Of a stretch of DNA of 32,727 nucleotides, positions 24,885 to 32,727 are shown one piece after another. Where the stretch lies: contig JADFXK010000006.1 of assembly GCA_015233625.1 (NCBI GenBank), forward strand, positions 522-33,248. Direction: 5' to 3'. The notes beneath the pieces are model-generated. The model did no database searches and was not told the DNA's origin. It worked only from the letters and a program-made list of their open reading frames with translations. The stretch's first letter is position 1, and each line of letters begins with the position of its first letter. Made by a program: the position numbers and the translations under genes. This DNA comes from Deltaproteobacteria bacterium. Lineage in GTDB: Bacteria > Desulfobacterota > JADFXK01.

Positions 24885-27800
24885 ATGAATTATATCATTT
24901 TCTTTTTCATTTTCATTTTTTCGCTGTCAACATTTAACCCCGGAGCCATCCAGGCCCAGCCGAAGAGTTCTTCGGCGGCTAAGACCAAGCCAACCAAGAC
25001 CAAGCCGGCCAAGGCCAAAGAAGCAAAGACCAGGCCGACCCAAACCAAACAGGCAAAGGCCAAGGCCCAAAAGACAGAGACCAAACCGGCCAAAGCTAAA
25101 CTGGCCGCGACAAAACCAGCTAAGACCAAAGAAATCAAGACGAAACCGGCCAAGACAAAAGAGGCCAAGACCAAGCCGACAGGAACAAAACCGACCGTAA
25201 CCAAGCCAGCCGCGACTAAGCCGACCGAGGCTAAACCGACCGAAGCTAAACCGACCGAAGCTAAACCGGCCAAAACAAAAGAAACAAAAAACAAGCAGGC
25301 AGGAACAAAACCGGCCGAAGCCAAGTCGACCGAGACAAAACCGGCCAAGACCAAGCCGACAGAAATAAAACCGGCCGAAGCCAAGCCGGCCGCAACAAAA
25401 CCGACAGAGACAAAACCGTTAGAGGCCAAGTCGACAGAAACAAAACCGGCCAAGACTAAAGAGGCCAAAACCAAGCCGACAGGAACAAAACCGGCTGCGA
25501 CAAAACCGACCGAGGCCAAATCGACCGAGACAAAACCGGCCAAGACTAAAGAAGCCAAGACCAGGCCGGCAGCGACAAGACCGGCCGAGGCTAAGTCCCA
25601 AAAGGTGACAAAAACATTCAAGAATAAACAGGTCATCTGCCAAAAGATAACCGTTGCATCCGGCGAAACCACCTGGTCCATAACCAGGCGCATGGGCTTT
25701 AACAAGGGTCCGGGCAGCGGCAGTTATATGGCCATGTTTCAAGGAGTGAATCCCGGAATACGATTAGATCGGGTGAAGCCGGGAGAAGTCATCTATGTCC
25801 CCCTACCCGACACAGCTAAGCCAGTCACGGCCGCGGCCCCTTCTGCCCCAAAAGAAGCAGTAAAGGCGGTACCTCAAAAAGCCACGGGCAGCGTCGTCGC
25901 ATCTGTTCCAAAAACCGTCACCACGCCGGAGACCGCGGCTCCAGCCAAGACAAAGGCACCAGCGGCCGTTAGCCAGGAACCGGCTGCTTCTCGGGGTAAA
26001 TCCCCGACTGACGCTGATTCCGACGAAGAACAGTCTATTCCTAAGCCCCAGAAGGTAGCCGGTCCGACTCCAACTAAACTGGACAAGAAGACCCAGGTTG
26101 TTCGAGAACCCGCGCCGGTCGTAGATTCTGTTCCCAAAACCGTGGCTTCGGCCAAAAAGACCGGCCCCGGAGAAGCCCCGAAGCGGGCCACGGCAGTCTC
26201 TCCCAGCCCGGAAAAGGCTTCCGTCTCCCCACTTAAACCCACTGCTGCGCCTTCCAAGGAGACTCGCCCGGAGGCCGGGCCTGATCAAAAGAAGCCACCA
26301 GTCCCGACGCCGGCTCAGGCCGTGGCCGCCGTACCTAAAACCGTCACCAAGGCCAAACCGGCAGACACAAAATCCGCCTCCGGACCGGCCGCCGAACCCA
26401 GGCCCTCCAAGGAAACGGCAACCGGCCCAGCCGAACCGGCCTCTCAAGCAACCTCGTCTATCGTCGCGTCGGTGCCTAAACCAGCCGGAAGCTTGCAAAG
26501 AGCCCCAGCTCCACCCGCCTCGGAAACGACTTCCGAGTCCTATCCAGGCCGAGCCCCAAATTTTGTTCCGGATAGCCGGAGTGCCCAGCCCCAATCCATC
26601 ATGACTGACTGGGCCGCCCGTTTTCAGCTCGGCCAGCGAGCCCATATTGTCAGAGAAGGCGACACCCTGGTCGGACTCATGAAGGCGGACGCCAGTCTCC
26701 CGGCCGGGATGAGATATCAAGACTACCTCAAAGACTTCCATAAGCTGAATCCAGTCCGGGAGGGCACTACTAACTTCATGTCTGGAGAAATGATCTTTCT
26801 GCCCGAATATATCAAGAAAGATGACGTCCCAGCCACAGAGAAAGACCTTAGCCCGGTGCAGTCCCAAAAGACGGAAAAAACGATTTCTCCCGCGGCCCCT
26901 CCGGCCGAAGACTCAGGAGTGATCACCGCGGCTGTTTCTCCGCCGTCTGAGCCTACTCCTGCGACCGAGCCGACCGCGCCGCCCAGGACCGAACCCGGGA
27001 CCGAAGCACGCACCCCCGTTGCATCTGTTTCAACGCCTTCCTTCGGGCCGGCTCCGGTGACCCAGCCGACCACACCGTCCAAGACCGAGGCCCGGTCCGA
27101 AGCGGGAACCATGACCACGGCAGTTTCAGCACCTGCCTCTAAGCCTACCGCTGTAGTCCAACCGACCGCGCCGCCCAAGACCGAAGCGGGAACCATGACC
27201 GCGGCTCTATCAGCCCCCTCCGGGCCGGCCCCTGTAGTCCAACCGGGCTCGCCCCCCCGGACCGCAGAAAGAAAAGGGCTGGCCGAATTAACCCATAACC
27301 TGGCCATGATATTCCGCAGCCTGGGGGATAACATGATCATTTCCGGAGAGCGCCGGCTGCTCCAAAAAGACGGTAAACGGCTGGTGATAGATGCCTCCAC
27401 CTCTCCGATTATAGAATTAGCTTCGGGCCGCAAGGTGATTCTGGATTTCATGAATCAACTAAGTCCGGAAGAATTGACCGAAATCAATGCGCAGTCTGGT
27501 TCCTACCGGCTGATCAAGTTCGGCTCCAACCCTGACCTCCAGGCTTGCCTAAACCAAACATTTGAAGAAGCGGGATACGTTGAACTCAACAAGGGAGGCC
27601 GCCCCTTCACCCTGGACCGGGAAATCAGGATGACCCTAAATGGAGACGCAGTGGTCTCTAAGGTGCCCGACCCAACTCCGACAGATCCCATTTTCGTGAT
27701 TAATTTCATTTCGGATAAATCAAAGCGAACCGCTCCCTACGTCGTCCTTTATCTTAAGGGACATAATATCAAGGTGCTGGATTTCTTACCAAACGGTCTT

Positions 27801-28352
27801 ATCCTTCCGCCCGAACCGATCAAGGATCTGGGTTACAAATGTCCTTTGATTAAGACCGAAACACCCATTGGTACCCTTAGTGATTTTCTAGACTTCATCC
27901 GGGTCCCCTACCGGCGGGGCAACCCCGTGGTTTCTGTAGATGGCCAAACGGCTCCGGATAAGGCCCAACCAACGTCCAAGACACTTTCCCTTAAACATAG
28001 CGGACAAGATTATCTGATCTATTTGGACAACGTCACTCCCAGCGAAAAAGAATTGTTAGACGAGAAGCACATCAATGTGATCAGCATCTTGCCCGAAGAT
28101 CAGACGGAAGCCGCCTTATCTAAGCTGCTGAACGGATTATCCATTCAATACACGGAAACCACATCTAAACTCTGGGGATCCACCCGCCCGGCCAACAAAA
28201 ACATCCAATTCTTCCTCCCCGGTACGGGCTTCGAAAAAGACAAAACCAGGTACATGATCACCCAGGTGGCCATACCCACTGCCCTGGCCATCTTCTGGAA
28301 AGACAACGGCATCATGGTCGCCCAATTGATTTCGGGGCAGCGCAAATTTTAG
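24885..28352 (+). CDS. Secreted LysM-like protein with long Lys/Pro pentapeptide repeat
   Basis: The protein has 1155 residues. A signal peptide (1-24, hydrophobic core YIIFFFIFIF, likely cut after AIQA) is followed by a basic five-residue repeat of the xxxxK type (about 31-240), a LysM-like segment (250-308, GETTWSITRRMG...VKPGEVIYVPL), a long Pro/Ala-rich linker carrying a repeated SVPKTV-like motif, a second LysM-like segment (585-643, HIVREGDTLVGLM...MSGEMIFLP), a Pro/Thr-rich linker and an unrecognised globular domain (about 797-1155). The layout suggests a periplasmic or surface protein that contacts peptidoglycan through LysM and possibly an acidic polymer through the lysines. The only ribosome site, AGGA, is unusually close to the ATG. 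A weak hairpin with TCTTTCTT after it (28369-28405) may terminate. The biochemical role is unknown. Confidence 0.85.
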   Translation: MNYIIFFFIFIFSLSTFNPGAIQAQPKSSSAAKTKPTKTKPAKAKEAKTRPTQTKQAKAKAQKTETKPAKAKLAATKPAKTKEIKTKPAKTKEAKTKPTGTKPTVTKPAATKPTEAKPTEAKPTEAKPAKTKETKNKQAGTKPAEAKSTETKPAKTKPTEIKPAEAKPAATKPTETKPLEAKSTETKPAKTKEAKTKPTGTKPAATKPTEAKSTETKPAKTKEAKTRPAATRPAEAKSQKVTKTFKNKQVICQKITVASGETTWSITRRMGFNKGPGSGSYMAMFQGVNPGIRLDRVKPGEVIYVPLPDTAKPVTAAAPSAPKEAVKAVPQKATGSVVASVPKTVTTPETAAPAKTKAPAAVSQEPAASRGKSPTDADSDEEQSIPKPQKVAGPTPTKLDKKTQVVREPAPVVDSVPKTVASAKKTGPGEAPKRATAVSPSPEKASVSPLKPTAAPSKETRPEAGPDQKKPPVPTPAQAVAAVPKTVTKAKPADTKSASGPAAEPRPSKETATGPAEPASQATSSIVASVPKPAGSLQRAPAPPASETTSESYPGRAPNFVPDSRSAQPQSIMTDWAARFQLGQRAHIVREGDTLVGLMKADASLPAGMRYQDYLKDFHKLNPVREGTTNFMSGEMIFLPEYIKKDDVPATEKDLSPVQSQKTEKTISPAAPPAEDSGVITAAVSPPSEPTPATEPTAPPRTEPGTEARTPVASVSTPSFGPAPVTQPTTPSKTEARSEAGTMTTAVSAPASKPTAVVQPTAPPKTEAGTMTAALSAPSGPAPVVQPGSPPRTAERKGLAELTHNLAMIFRSLGDNMIISGERRLLQKDGKRLVIDASTSPIIELASGRKVILDFMNQLSPEELTEINAQSGSYRLIKFGSNPDLQACLNQTFEEAGYVELNKGGRPFTLDREIRMTLNGDAVVSKVPDPTPTDPIFVINFISDKSKRTAPYVVLYLKGHNIKVLDFLPNGLILPPEPIKDLGYKCPLIKTETPIGTLSDFLDFIRVPYRRGNPVVSVDGQTAPDKAQPTSKTLSLKHSGQDYLIYLDNVTPSEKELLDEKHINVISILPEDQTEAALSKLLNGLSIQYTETTSKLWGSTRPANKNIQFFLPGTGFEKDKTRYMITQVAIPTALAIFWKDNGIMVAQLISGQRKF
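24975..25604 (+). repeat. 15-bp tandem repeat tract coding for (x4-Lys) pentapeptides
   Basis: Over about 630 bp the DNA repeats with a 15-bp period, in units such as aaaccgaccgaagct, giving PTEAK, PAKTK, STETK and PAATK. There is a higher-order unit of 30 residues: STETKPAKTKEAKTKPTGTK and ten more residues (183-212) is repeated nearly exactly from residue 213. The repeat is highly biased to Lys, Thr, Ala, Pro and Glu and should vary in copy number between strains by slippage or unequal recombination. Confidence 0.95.
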
Positions 28353-28440
28353 GCAGCATCCCCTGGTTCCGGCATCCTAACTACTGGAGGCAGCCGGTCT
28401 TTCTTGGACATGAAATTTTATCTAAACTTTGGAGTAGATT

Positions 28441-28989
28441 ATGTGGGAGAGCGAATTCGACAAATACTGCCGCCAGACAATAGAAACCTTCGGGGCGGAG
28501 GTGAAGCAGATTTTGCCGGATGATGTGGTCACCTCCGACTGGGTCCGGTGGAAGTGTCAATATGGGTGTCCCGGTTATGGCCGCGGGTATTCTTGCCCGC
28601 CGCATTCACCCAGCCCCGACCAAACCAGGGCCGTCTTAAATGAATATAGTCGCGCCCTGTTATTTCATCTCGAGTTGCGGGAGGAAGATGGAAAAAATCG
28701 AAGGGAAAAATCCATTTCTTTTCTCGAACATCTGGTGACCTTAGAAGGGGAGATGTTTAAGGATGGTTATTATAAGGCCTTTATCTTCCTGGCCGGCCCC
28801 TGCCATTTATGTGAAGAATGCGCCAGCCTGACCGGGGCGCCATGCAAATTTGCCATGAAGGCCAGGCCGTCCATGGAAGCTTGCGGCATCGACGTCTATC
28901 AAACGGCCCGGACCAATGGCTTCCCCATAGAACCTCTTAAACAAAAAGGCGATCCTCGAAATCAATACTGCCTGATGCTGGTGGACTAA
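28441..28989 (+). CDS. DUF2284 metal-binding family protein
   Basis: The protein has 182 residues, normal for the family. The N-terminal cysteine motif WKCQYGCPGYGRGYSCPPHSP (about 38-58) and the second group CHLCEECASLTGAPC (about 121-135), followed by FAMKARPSMEACGIDVY, define DUF2284. The Cys spacing suggests an iron-sulfur or other metal site; the physiological role is not established. The ATG at 28441 follows GGAG with six-base spacing. It lies 88 bp after the LysM-repeat gene in the same direction and may be co-transcribed. The convergent DUF4276-type gene ends 88 bp downstream. Its last three codons are included in the 115-bp repeat found again at the window end. Confidence 0.9.
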   Translation: MWESEFDKYCRQTIETFGAEVKQILPDDVVTSDWVRWKCQYGCPGYGRGYSCPPHSPSPDQTRAVLNEYSRALLFHLELREEDGKNRREKSISFLEHLVTLEGEMFKDGYYKAFIFLAGPCHLCEECASLTGAPCKFAMKARPSMEACGIDVYQTARTNGFPIEPLKQKGDPRNQYCLMLVD

Positions 28990-29095
28990 GGGATGACGGA
29001 ATTGGGTTTTAATCTGGCTCTGGCATGGGACCTCATTCTATTCGGCGGTCTGGCCATCCCATGAAATGCCGCAGCACTTAGACGTCAGCCAATTG
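28981..29095. repeat. 115-bp direct repeat, copy 1 (intact context)
   Basis: Bases 28981-29095 recur without any mismatch at 32613-32727, the extreme right end. This copy covers the last codons of the DUF2284 gene, the convergent gap and the last 18 bases of the DUF4276-type gene, so it looks like the genuine locus. Confidence 0.98.
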
Positions 29096-29881
29096 GGGAC
29101 CTGATGTGCAGCTTAGTATTCCATCGCGAAGTCGGTACCTCTCTGAGTAACCGACTGAGTCAAGATATGGGTATTGTTCCATCACCTTTAGGCACCAGGC
29201 GAACATCGTCCTTAGATAAGCACAGGTGTCAGATCGAGACAACACGTGTTCAAGGTCAAGGCTACTCAGGATCTTCCCGCCGTCCTCGATTTCCTCGTAG
29301 CTGGGATGAATTGACTTTAGCTTGCCTTTCGGATTGCGAATATCTTCCACATCCCCATCAAAATCTTCTAACGATGGATTCAATCCTAACGTGCTGTTCA
29401 GGCACGCGGCATCGGCAAAAAAGTACGCCTCCAGCATGTTCACCAGAAAATGTACCGCCGCCCTGAACCTCTGCTCCTCTTTCAAGACAACATCCAGGGC
29501 GGCTCTGTAACGTTTGTAAACGTGATCCACACTTTCTCTACGATCACCTTCCAAGTCATCAATTAAAATGACAAAGTGACATCGGTCATTCCCGAGGAAC
29601 CTCCTGGCCGGGAGTCCTATTTCCATTTCGTCCTTGTCTGGTATCAGCTTGCCGTTCCCGGCCATTCTAAGTTTTCTTTTTTCTGAAGAGATAGAGCTTC
29701 TCTGGTCGACGCGCCTGAGAACCTCAAAACTGCAAACTCGAGAATCCATGAGCGACTTGAACAGCTTCGGCAGGTGCTTCTCCTCCGCTTCACCGGTCAC
29801 GATCAAACCAACCTTGATGTAATAGCAGGCTGTTTCTTCCGTGGCGGTAACGTTCGGCACATTCACACCCTGACCATTCAT
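29078..29881 (-). CDS. DUF4276-type, TOPRIM-like protein (putative effector of an ATPase pair)
   Basis: The protein has 267 residues. KVGLIVTGEAEEKHLPKLF (23-41) has the conserved Glu (Glu31) that starts a TOPRIM-like fold. FVILIDDLEGDRR (103-115) supplies the acidic group (Asp108, Asp109, Asp113), and HFLVNMLEAYFFAD (144-157) matches the NxExWFxA-type motif of DUF4276 proteins. It would bind metal and act on nucleic acid, but this is inference from motifs. Its ATG overlaps the ATPase stop in the sequence ATGA, so the two are translationally coupled. RecF/OLD-like ATPases paired with such proteins resemble split OLD nucleases and two-gene phage defence systems such as AAA-ATPase plus TOPRIM pairs. 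The exact family needs a profile search. Confidence 0.7.
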   Translation of the reverse strand: MNGQGVNVPNVTATEETACYYIKVGLIVTGEAEEKHLPKLFKSLMDSRVCSFEVLRRVDQRSSISSEKRKLRMAGNGKLIPDKDEMEIGLPARRFLGNDRCHFVILIDDLEGDRRESVDHVYKRYRAALDVVLKEEQRFRAAVHFLVNMLEAYFFADAACLNSTLGLNPSLEDFDGDVEDIRNPKGKLKSIHPSYEEIEDGGKILSSLDLEHVLSRSDTCAYLRTMFAWCLKVMEQYPYLDSVGYSERYRLRDGILSCTSGPQLADV

Positions 29882-31071
29882 AGTCCCCCCTTGGCCGCCA
29901 AGCTTTTGCTCTGGGCCGCGATGGCTTCAGCCATATAAAGAGAACCTACTGCATATTGCTCAAGCAAGTCTTTGATGTCCTCCATATCACTCACCCGCGT
30001 CACCACTGTTTGCCCTTGCTCTCCTAATTCCACGGCAAGAATGTTTTCCGGCTCGAACTGACTGATCAGGACAGGTGAATGAGTGGCGATCAAGACCTGC
30101 TTGTTCCATTCCTTGGTGGCCAGTTCTACCGCTTCTGCAAAAACCGCCAGGGCATAGGGGTGAAGGGATATTTCTGGTTCGTCGAAAAGTATCAGCGAAT
30201 CACGCTCCTTTCCTTCAGAGAAAAGGGCTGTCAACAGGGCGATCATTTGAATATGGCCATCTGACACCCCGGAGGCGGCAATGGGTTGGCGGCGGCCTTC
30301 TTCAACGAAGCTGCAGTAGACGGAGCTTGGGCTGGTTGGCTCAATCAGGACACCGCGGAAATTGGGAAAAGCCTTCTTCATAAAGCCCATAATGGTCTCA
30401 AACCGGTTATCTACAATTCGCCTTCCCAATAAATTCTGTAATACCGACCATAGGTTTTGGCATTTGTCAAATAAGAAGGTGTGATGACTGATATCCGAAC
30501 CGCGCCTCTTCAAAATGTTCAGATTGACTGCACGTGAATGATAAAAACGTGTCTGGTGAAGCAAATTATCTAATTCAACAGGGCCCTTGAAGCTATTGTC
30601 AAAGTCTAAATATCTGGAGAGAGATAATTTTTCCGGCTCTCTCAGGGAAAACTTTAAAGACTCTTGCTTTTTATCGTGATAAAGGAAAGCCGTATCACTG
30701 CCGACATTCCGGTCTATCAGTGGCGTATTTTGTCCGTCAAAGAGTAATGTCTCTCCCGCGTATGGTTTAATTCTTCCAGAAGAATAATCAAACGAAACCT
30801 CATATTTTGTTGTTCGTGTCTCAATTTTTACAGAGGTGTTATCGCCTTCGTCGGCCCTGTCCCAAAGCATGCCAATGCCATGATCGCGAGAAGAGGAAGC
30901 CAGGTCAACCCCGTGAACGGTGCAATCACGCACAAACCAAATTGCGTCCAACAGGTTTGATTTCCCAGAGCCATTTGGTCCAAACAAGAGATTCAGGGGA
31001 CCCAATTTTAACCGGACGTCAGCCAATGACCTGAAGTTCTTGATTTCTAGCCCGATCAATCTACTATCCAT
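29878..31071 (-). CDS. RecF/OLD-like AAA ATPase (AAA_15/AAA_21 type)
   Basis: The protein has 397 residues. LIGLEIKNFRSLADVRLKLGPLN leads into Walker A GPNGSGKSN (31-39). The ABC-like signature is SGVSDGHIQ (267-275), Walker B is LILFDEPEISLHP (ending 305) and the H-loop is ATHSPVLIS with His331. This is the SMC/RecF-type ATPase of OLD proteins but without their C-terminal TOPRIM domain; the next gene appears to supply that part separately. The ATG at 31071 is chosen because GGGAGG lies just upstream; the GTG at 31083 would place this site inside the protein. It overlaps the end of the radical SAM gene by eight bases and the next gene by four. Such ATPases usually sense invader signals and gate an effector; this role is inferred. 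Confidence 0.9.
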   Translation of the reverse strand: MDSRLIGLEIKNFRSLADVRLKLGPLNLLFGPNGSGKSNLLDAIWFVRDCTVHGVDLASSSRDHGIGMLWDRADEGDNTSVKIETRTTKYEVSFDYSSGRIKPYAGETLLFDGQNTPLIDRNVGSDTAFLYHDKKQESLKFSLREPEKLSLSRYLDFDNSFKGPVELDNLLHQTRFYHSRAVNLNILKRRGSDISHHTFLFDKCQNLWSVLQNLLGRRIVDNRFETIMGFMKKAFPNFRGVLIEPTSPSSVYCSFVEEGRRQPIAASGVSDGHIQMIALLTALFSEGKERDSLILFDEPEISLHPYALAVFAEAVELATKEWNKQVLIATHSPVLISQFEPENILAVELGEQGQTVVTRVSDMEDIKDLLEQYAVGSLYMAEAIAAQSKSLAAKGGL

Positions 31072-32542
31072 GATTCCTCCCACTCTTCCCGGTAAAATAA
31101 TCCGCGAATCCTTTCAATCCGAAGAGTTTACGCTTCAAGTCCTCGAAGCTTCTGATGGCCGCGAGCATCTTGATCATCTGAGTCGGTCGGAGGTAGAACC
31201 GCTTCAGCCCCAGGTCGATGAGCTGATCAATCTCTGGTTTGGACAACTGGGGATAGCTGAGCAGGGTGACCTGTTCGCAATCGGGGCCGACCCATTCGGT
31301 CCAGTCCTGGGGAATCAAATAGCCCTGCTGTTTGGCCCAATCGTACATCTCCGTGCCGGGGTAGGTGCAAATGCCGGAAAACTGCACGGTGTCCATTGGC
31401 AAGGACCGGGCGAATTCGATGGTCTTCAGGGCCGACTCCCGAGTTTCGCCTGGAGCGCCAATCATGAAACAACCATGAATGATTAAGCCTGCCCGCTTAG
31501 CCGCCTGGGCAAACCGCCGCGCCTGCTCTAAGGTGGTCCCTTTCTTGACCGCGTCTAAGGCCTCCTGAGTCCCGAATTCAAACCCAACCATCAGCATCCG
31601 GCACCCGGCCCGCTTCATCAGCGGCATGAGCTTCACGTCCATGTCCACCCGGGCATTACAGCTCCAGGTGATCTTCAGACCCCGCCTCAGAATTTCCTGA
31701 CATACTCCGGTGACGTGGCTCCCGATGGCGGTGAACGTGTCCGTCTCGAACATGATCTCCTTGAGATTGGGGAATTGTTGCAGATCCGAGACCATTTCAT
31801 CCACCACCAGGTCAGGGCGACGCATCCGCAACTTTCGGCCTTCCATGAGCTTCACGTCCCGGCAAAAGGTGCACCGACCATGACATCCCCGCCCGGAAAT
31901 CAGGGTCAAAAATGGAAACCGTTTCCCCGCGTCCTGATACCACTCCGGCCGAATGTGATGCCAGGCCGGAAAGGGCAACCAGTTGACGTCCAAAGGCGGC
32001 CGGTCGGGACTATGAACCACCCGGCGGTCGGCATCCAGGTAAGTCAGGCCGGGGATTTGGCGAAGCCGATCCAGCACCTCATCCCGGGTCGTGGTCTCCG
32101 TCCCGGCCAGGGCTTCGGCCATCTCCAGCAGAGTTTCGTCATATTCCCCACGGGCGATAAAGTCCACTCCGGGATGTCCCATCAAGATAGTCTCTCCGGG
32201 CAAGGCCGTTACATGGGGTCCGATCAAGACCGTTATCCCGCCGGAATCTTCTTTGGCCTGGGCGGCATAGGTCAAGTCATTATAGATCGATGGAGTCGTG
32301 GTGTGGAGCACGGTGAGCTGGGGGCGAGTGTCCTTAAGCCGGGCGGCCACCTGGGCCTGAGTCAGGTTAAGGGCCGCCCCATCCACAAAGGTGACCTCAA
32401 ATCCAGCCCTCTCTAGAACTGCGGCCGCAATCAGCATCCCATCGGGGTGCCGCTGCACCCGGCCCCGAGACTTGGCCGCCCACCTGGCCGAGCGACAGAA
32501 CCCGGCCACATAGGGTGGATTTAGCATAAATATCTTGATCAC
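31064..32542 (-). CDS. Radical SAM enzyme with B12-binding-like N-terminal domain
   Basis: The protein has 492 residues. The GTG at 32542 (MIKIFMLNPPYV) is chosen: AAAGGTGA lies just upstream and this is the usual family start; a TTG at 32587 falls in the artefactual-looking palindrome. The N-terminal 130 residues have the Rossmann pattern of cobalamin-binding domains (NPPY..., VLHTTTPS, VLIGPHVTALP, FIARGEYDETLLEM) but lack the DxHxxG ligand, so B12 binding is doubtful. The radical SAM core has CHGRCTFC (Cys220, Cys224, Cys227) for the [4Fe-4S] cluster. The C-terminal FYLRPTQMIKML...LKGFADYF is typical of relatives found in cell-surface polysaccharide or lipid loci. The substrate is unknown. 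It overlaps the ATPase gene, making a three-gene unit. Confidence 0.9.
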   Translation of the reverse strand: MIKIFMLNPPYVAGFCRSARWAAKSRGRVQRHPDGMLIAAAVLERAGFEVTFVDGAALNLTQAQVAARLKDTRPQLTVLHTTTPSIYNDLTYAAQAKEDSGGITVLIGPHVTALPGETILMGHPGVDFIARGEYDETLLEMAEALAGTETTTRDEVLDRLRQIPGLTYLDADRRVVHSPDRPPLDVNWLPFPAWHHIRPEWYQDAGKRFPFLTLISGRGCHGRCTFCRDVKLMEGRKLRMRRPDLVVDEMVSDLQQFPNLKEIMFETDTFTAIGSHVTGVCQEILRRGLKITWSCNARVDMDVKLMPLMKRAGCRMLMVGFEFGTQEALDAVKKGTTLEQARRFAQAAKRAGLIIHGCFMIGAPGETRESALKTIEFARSLPMDTVQFSGICTYPGTEMYDWAKQQGYLIPQDWTEWVGPDCEQVTLLSYPQLSKPEIDQLIDLGLKRFYLRPTQMIKMLAAIRSFEDLKRKLFGLKGFADYFTGKSGRNHG

Positions 32543-32616
32543 GACGTCACCTTTGCTTCCATTGGGTGAAGGTGACGTCGTGATCAAGATATTTATGCTA
32601 AATCCACCCTATGTGG
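32506..32616. repeat. Perfect 48-bp inverted repeat with 15-base loop at the window end
   Basis: Arms 32506-32553 and 32569-32616 are exact reverse complements; the loop is 32554-32568. The left arm is the start of the radical SAM gene with part of its ribosome site; the right arm is the same sequence turned around. The right arm stops exactly at GTGG, the four bases that also begin the 115-bp direct repeat. A fold-back of this kind is typical of a chimeric read or contig end. Confidence 0.95.
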
Positions 32617-32727
32617 ACTAAGGGATGACGGAATTGGGTTTTAATCTGGCTCTGGCATGGGACCTCATTCTATTCGGCGGTCTGGCCATCCCATGAAATG
32701 CCGCAGCACTTAGACGTCAGCCAATTG
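32613..32727. repeat. 115-bp direct repeat, copy 2 (truncated by window end)
   Basis: This is identical to 28981-29095. It follows the inverted repeat with a four-base shared GTGG and runs to the last base. Here it is out of context: it would give the radical SAM start an early in-frame stop (GTG GAC TAA) on the + strand. It is probably a contig-end overlap. Confidence 0.97.

Noticed and set aside
24975-25604. CRISPR-like periodic DNA
   Set aside because: The 15-bp units are contiguous without spacers, stay in frame and encode a pentapeptide repeat, so it is a coding tandem repeat.
24890-25705. A 271-residue - strand ORF, very hydrophobic and repetitive
   Set aside because: It is the antisense reading of the 15-bp repeat tract in the LysM-repeat gene; the Val/Ala/Leu pattern follows from the repeat, and there is no family motif.
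25803-26867. A 354-residue - strand ORF rich in Gly, Arg and Trp
   Set aside because: Antisense to the Pro/Ala-rich linker of the LysM-repeat gene; GC-rich codons keep the frame open. No domain is recognisable.

Overview
The window is a chromosomal piece of about 33 kb from a Gram-negative bacterium. It most resembles a member of the Desulfobacterota (former Deltaproteobacteria). The reasons are the type of chemoreceptor, the long PAS/GAF/receiver phosphorelay proteins, a DapL-type lysine pathway enzyme, a TalC-type transaldolase, and the neighbourhood dapL-folK-PilZ-(small YHS-like protein)-tal-lytic transglycosylase-pgsA. This placement is inference from gene content; there is no rRNA or tRNA to test it.

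Left part (1-4480, + strand): the end of an NtrC-type sigma-54 activator, an orphan PAS protein, a small receiver-like protein behind a sigma-54-like promoter, and a large transmembrane chemoreceptor. Two stretches of 400-530 bp in this part carry no gene.

Middle (4494-24299, - strand): an almost unbroken run of 15 genes. Read 5' to 3' they are: the condensin ATPase smc; a three-gene signalling group (single-domain receiver, receiver-PAS3 protein with a CxxC...CxxC tail, and a GAF-PAS hybrid kinase with two receivers and an Hpt domain); an Rpn/YhgA-type nuclease; a FAH-family enzyme; dapL; folK; a PilZ protein; a small membrane protein; tal; a lytic transglycosylase; pgsA; then, after a convincing terminator, a YggU protein and a Ski2-like helicase. 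Most gaps are 20-70 bp. The main larger gaps are before the receiver gene, before dapL (with a good promoter) and after pgsA.

Right part (24885-32542): a secreted 1155-residue protein on the + strand has a lysine/proline five-residue repeat, two LysM-like segments and an unrecognised C-terminal domain. A DUF2284 metal-binding protein follows it. Three overlapping - strand genes then form a tight unit: radical SAM enzyme, RecF/OLD-like AAA ATPase, and DUF4276/TOPRIM-like protein. The ATPase-DUF4276 pair looks like a two-gene anti-phage module. Its overlap with a radical SAM gene makes it the best candidate here for an undescribed system.

The last 220 bp are abnormal. A perfect 48-bp inverted repeat folds the start of the radical SAM gene back on itself. 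It then joins, through a 4-bp microhomology, a 115-bp exact copy of 28981-29095. This looks like a contig-end chimera or assembly-graph overlap, although a real rearrangement cannot be excluded from sequence alone.
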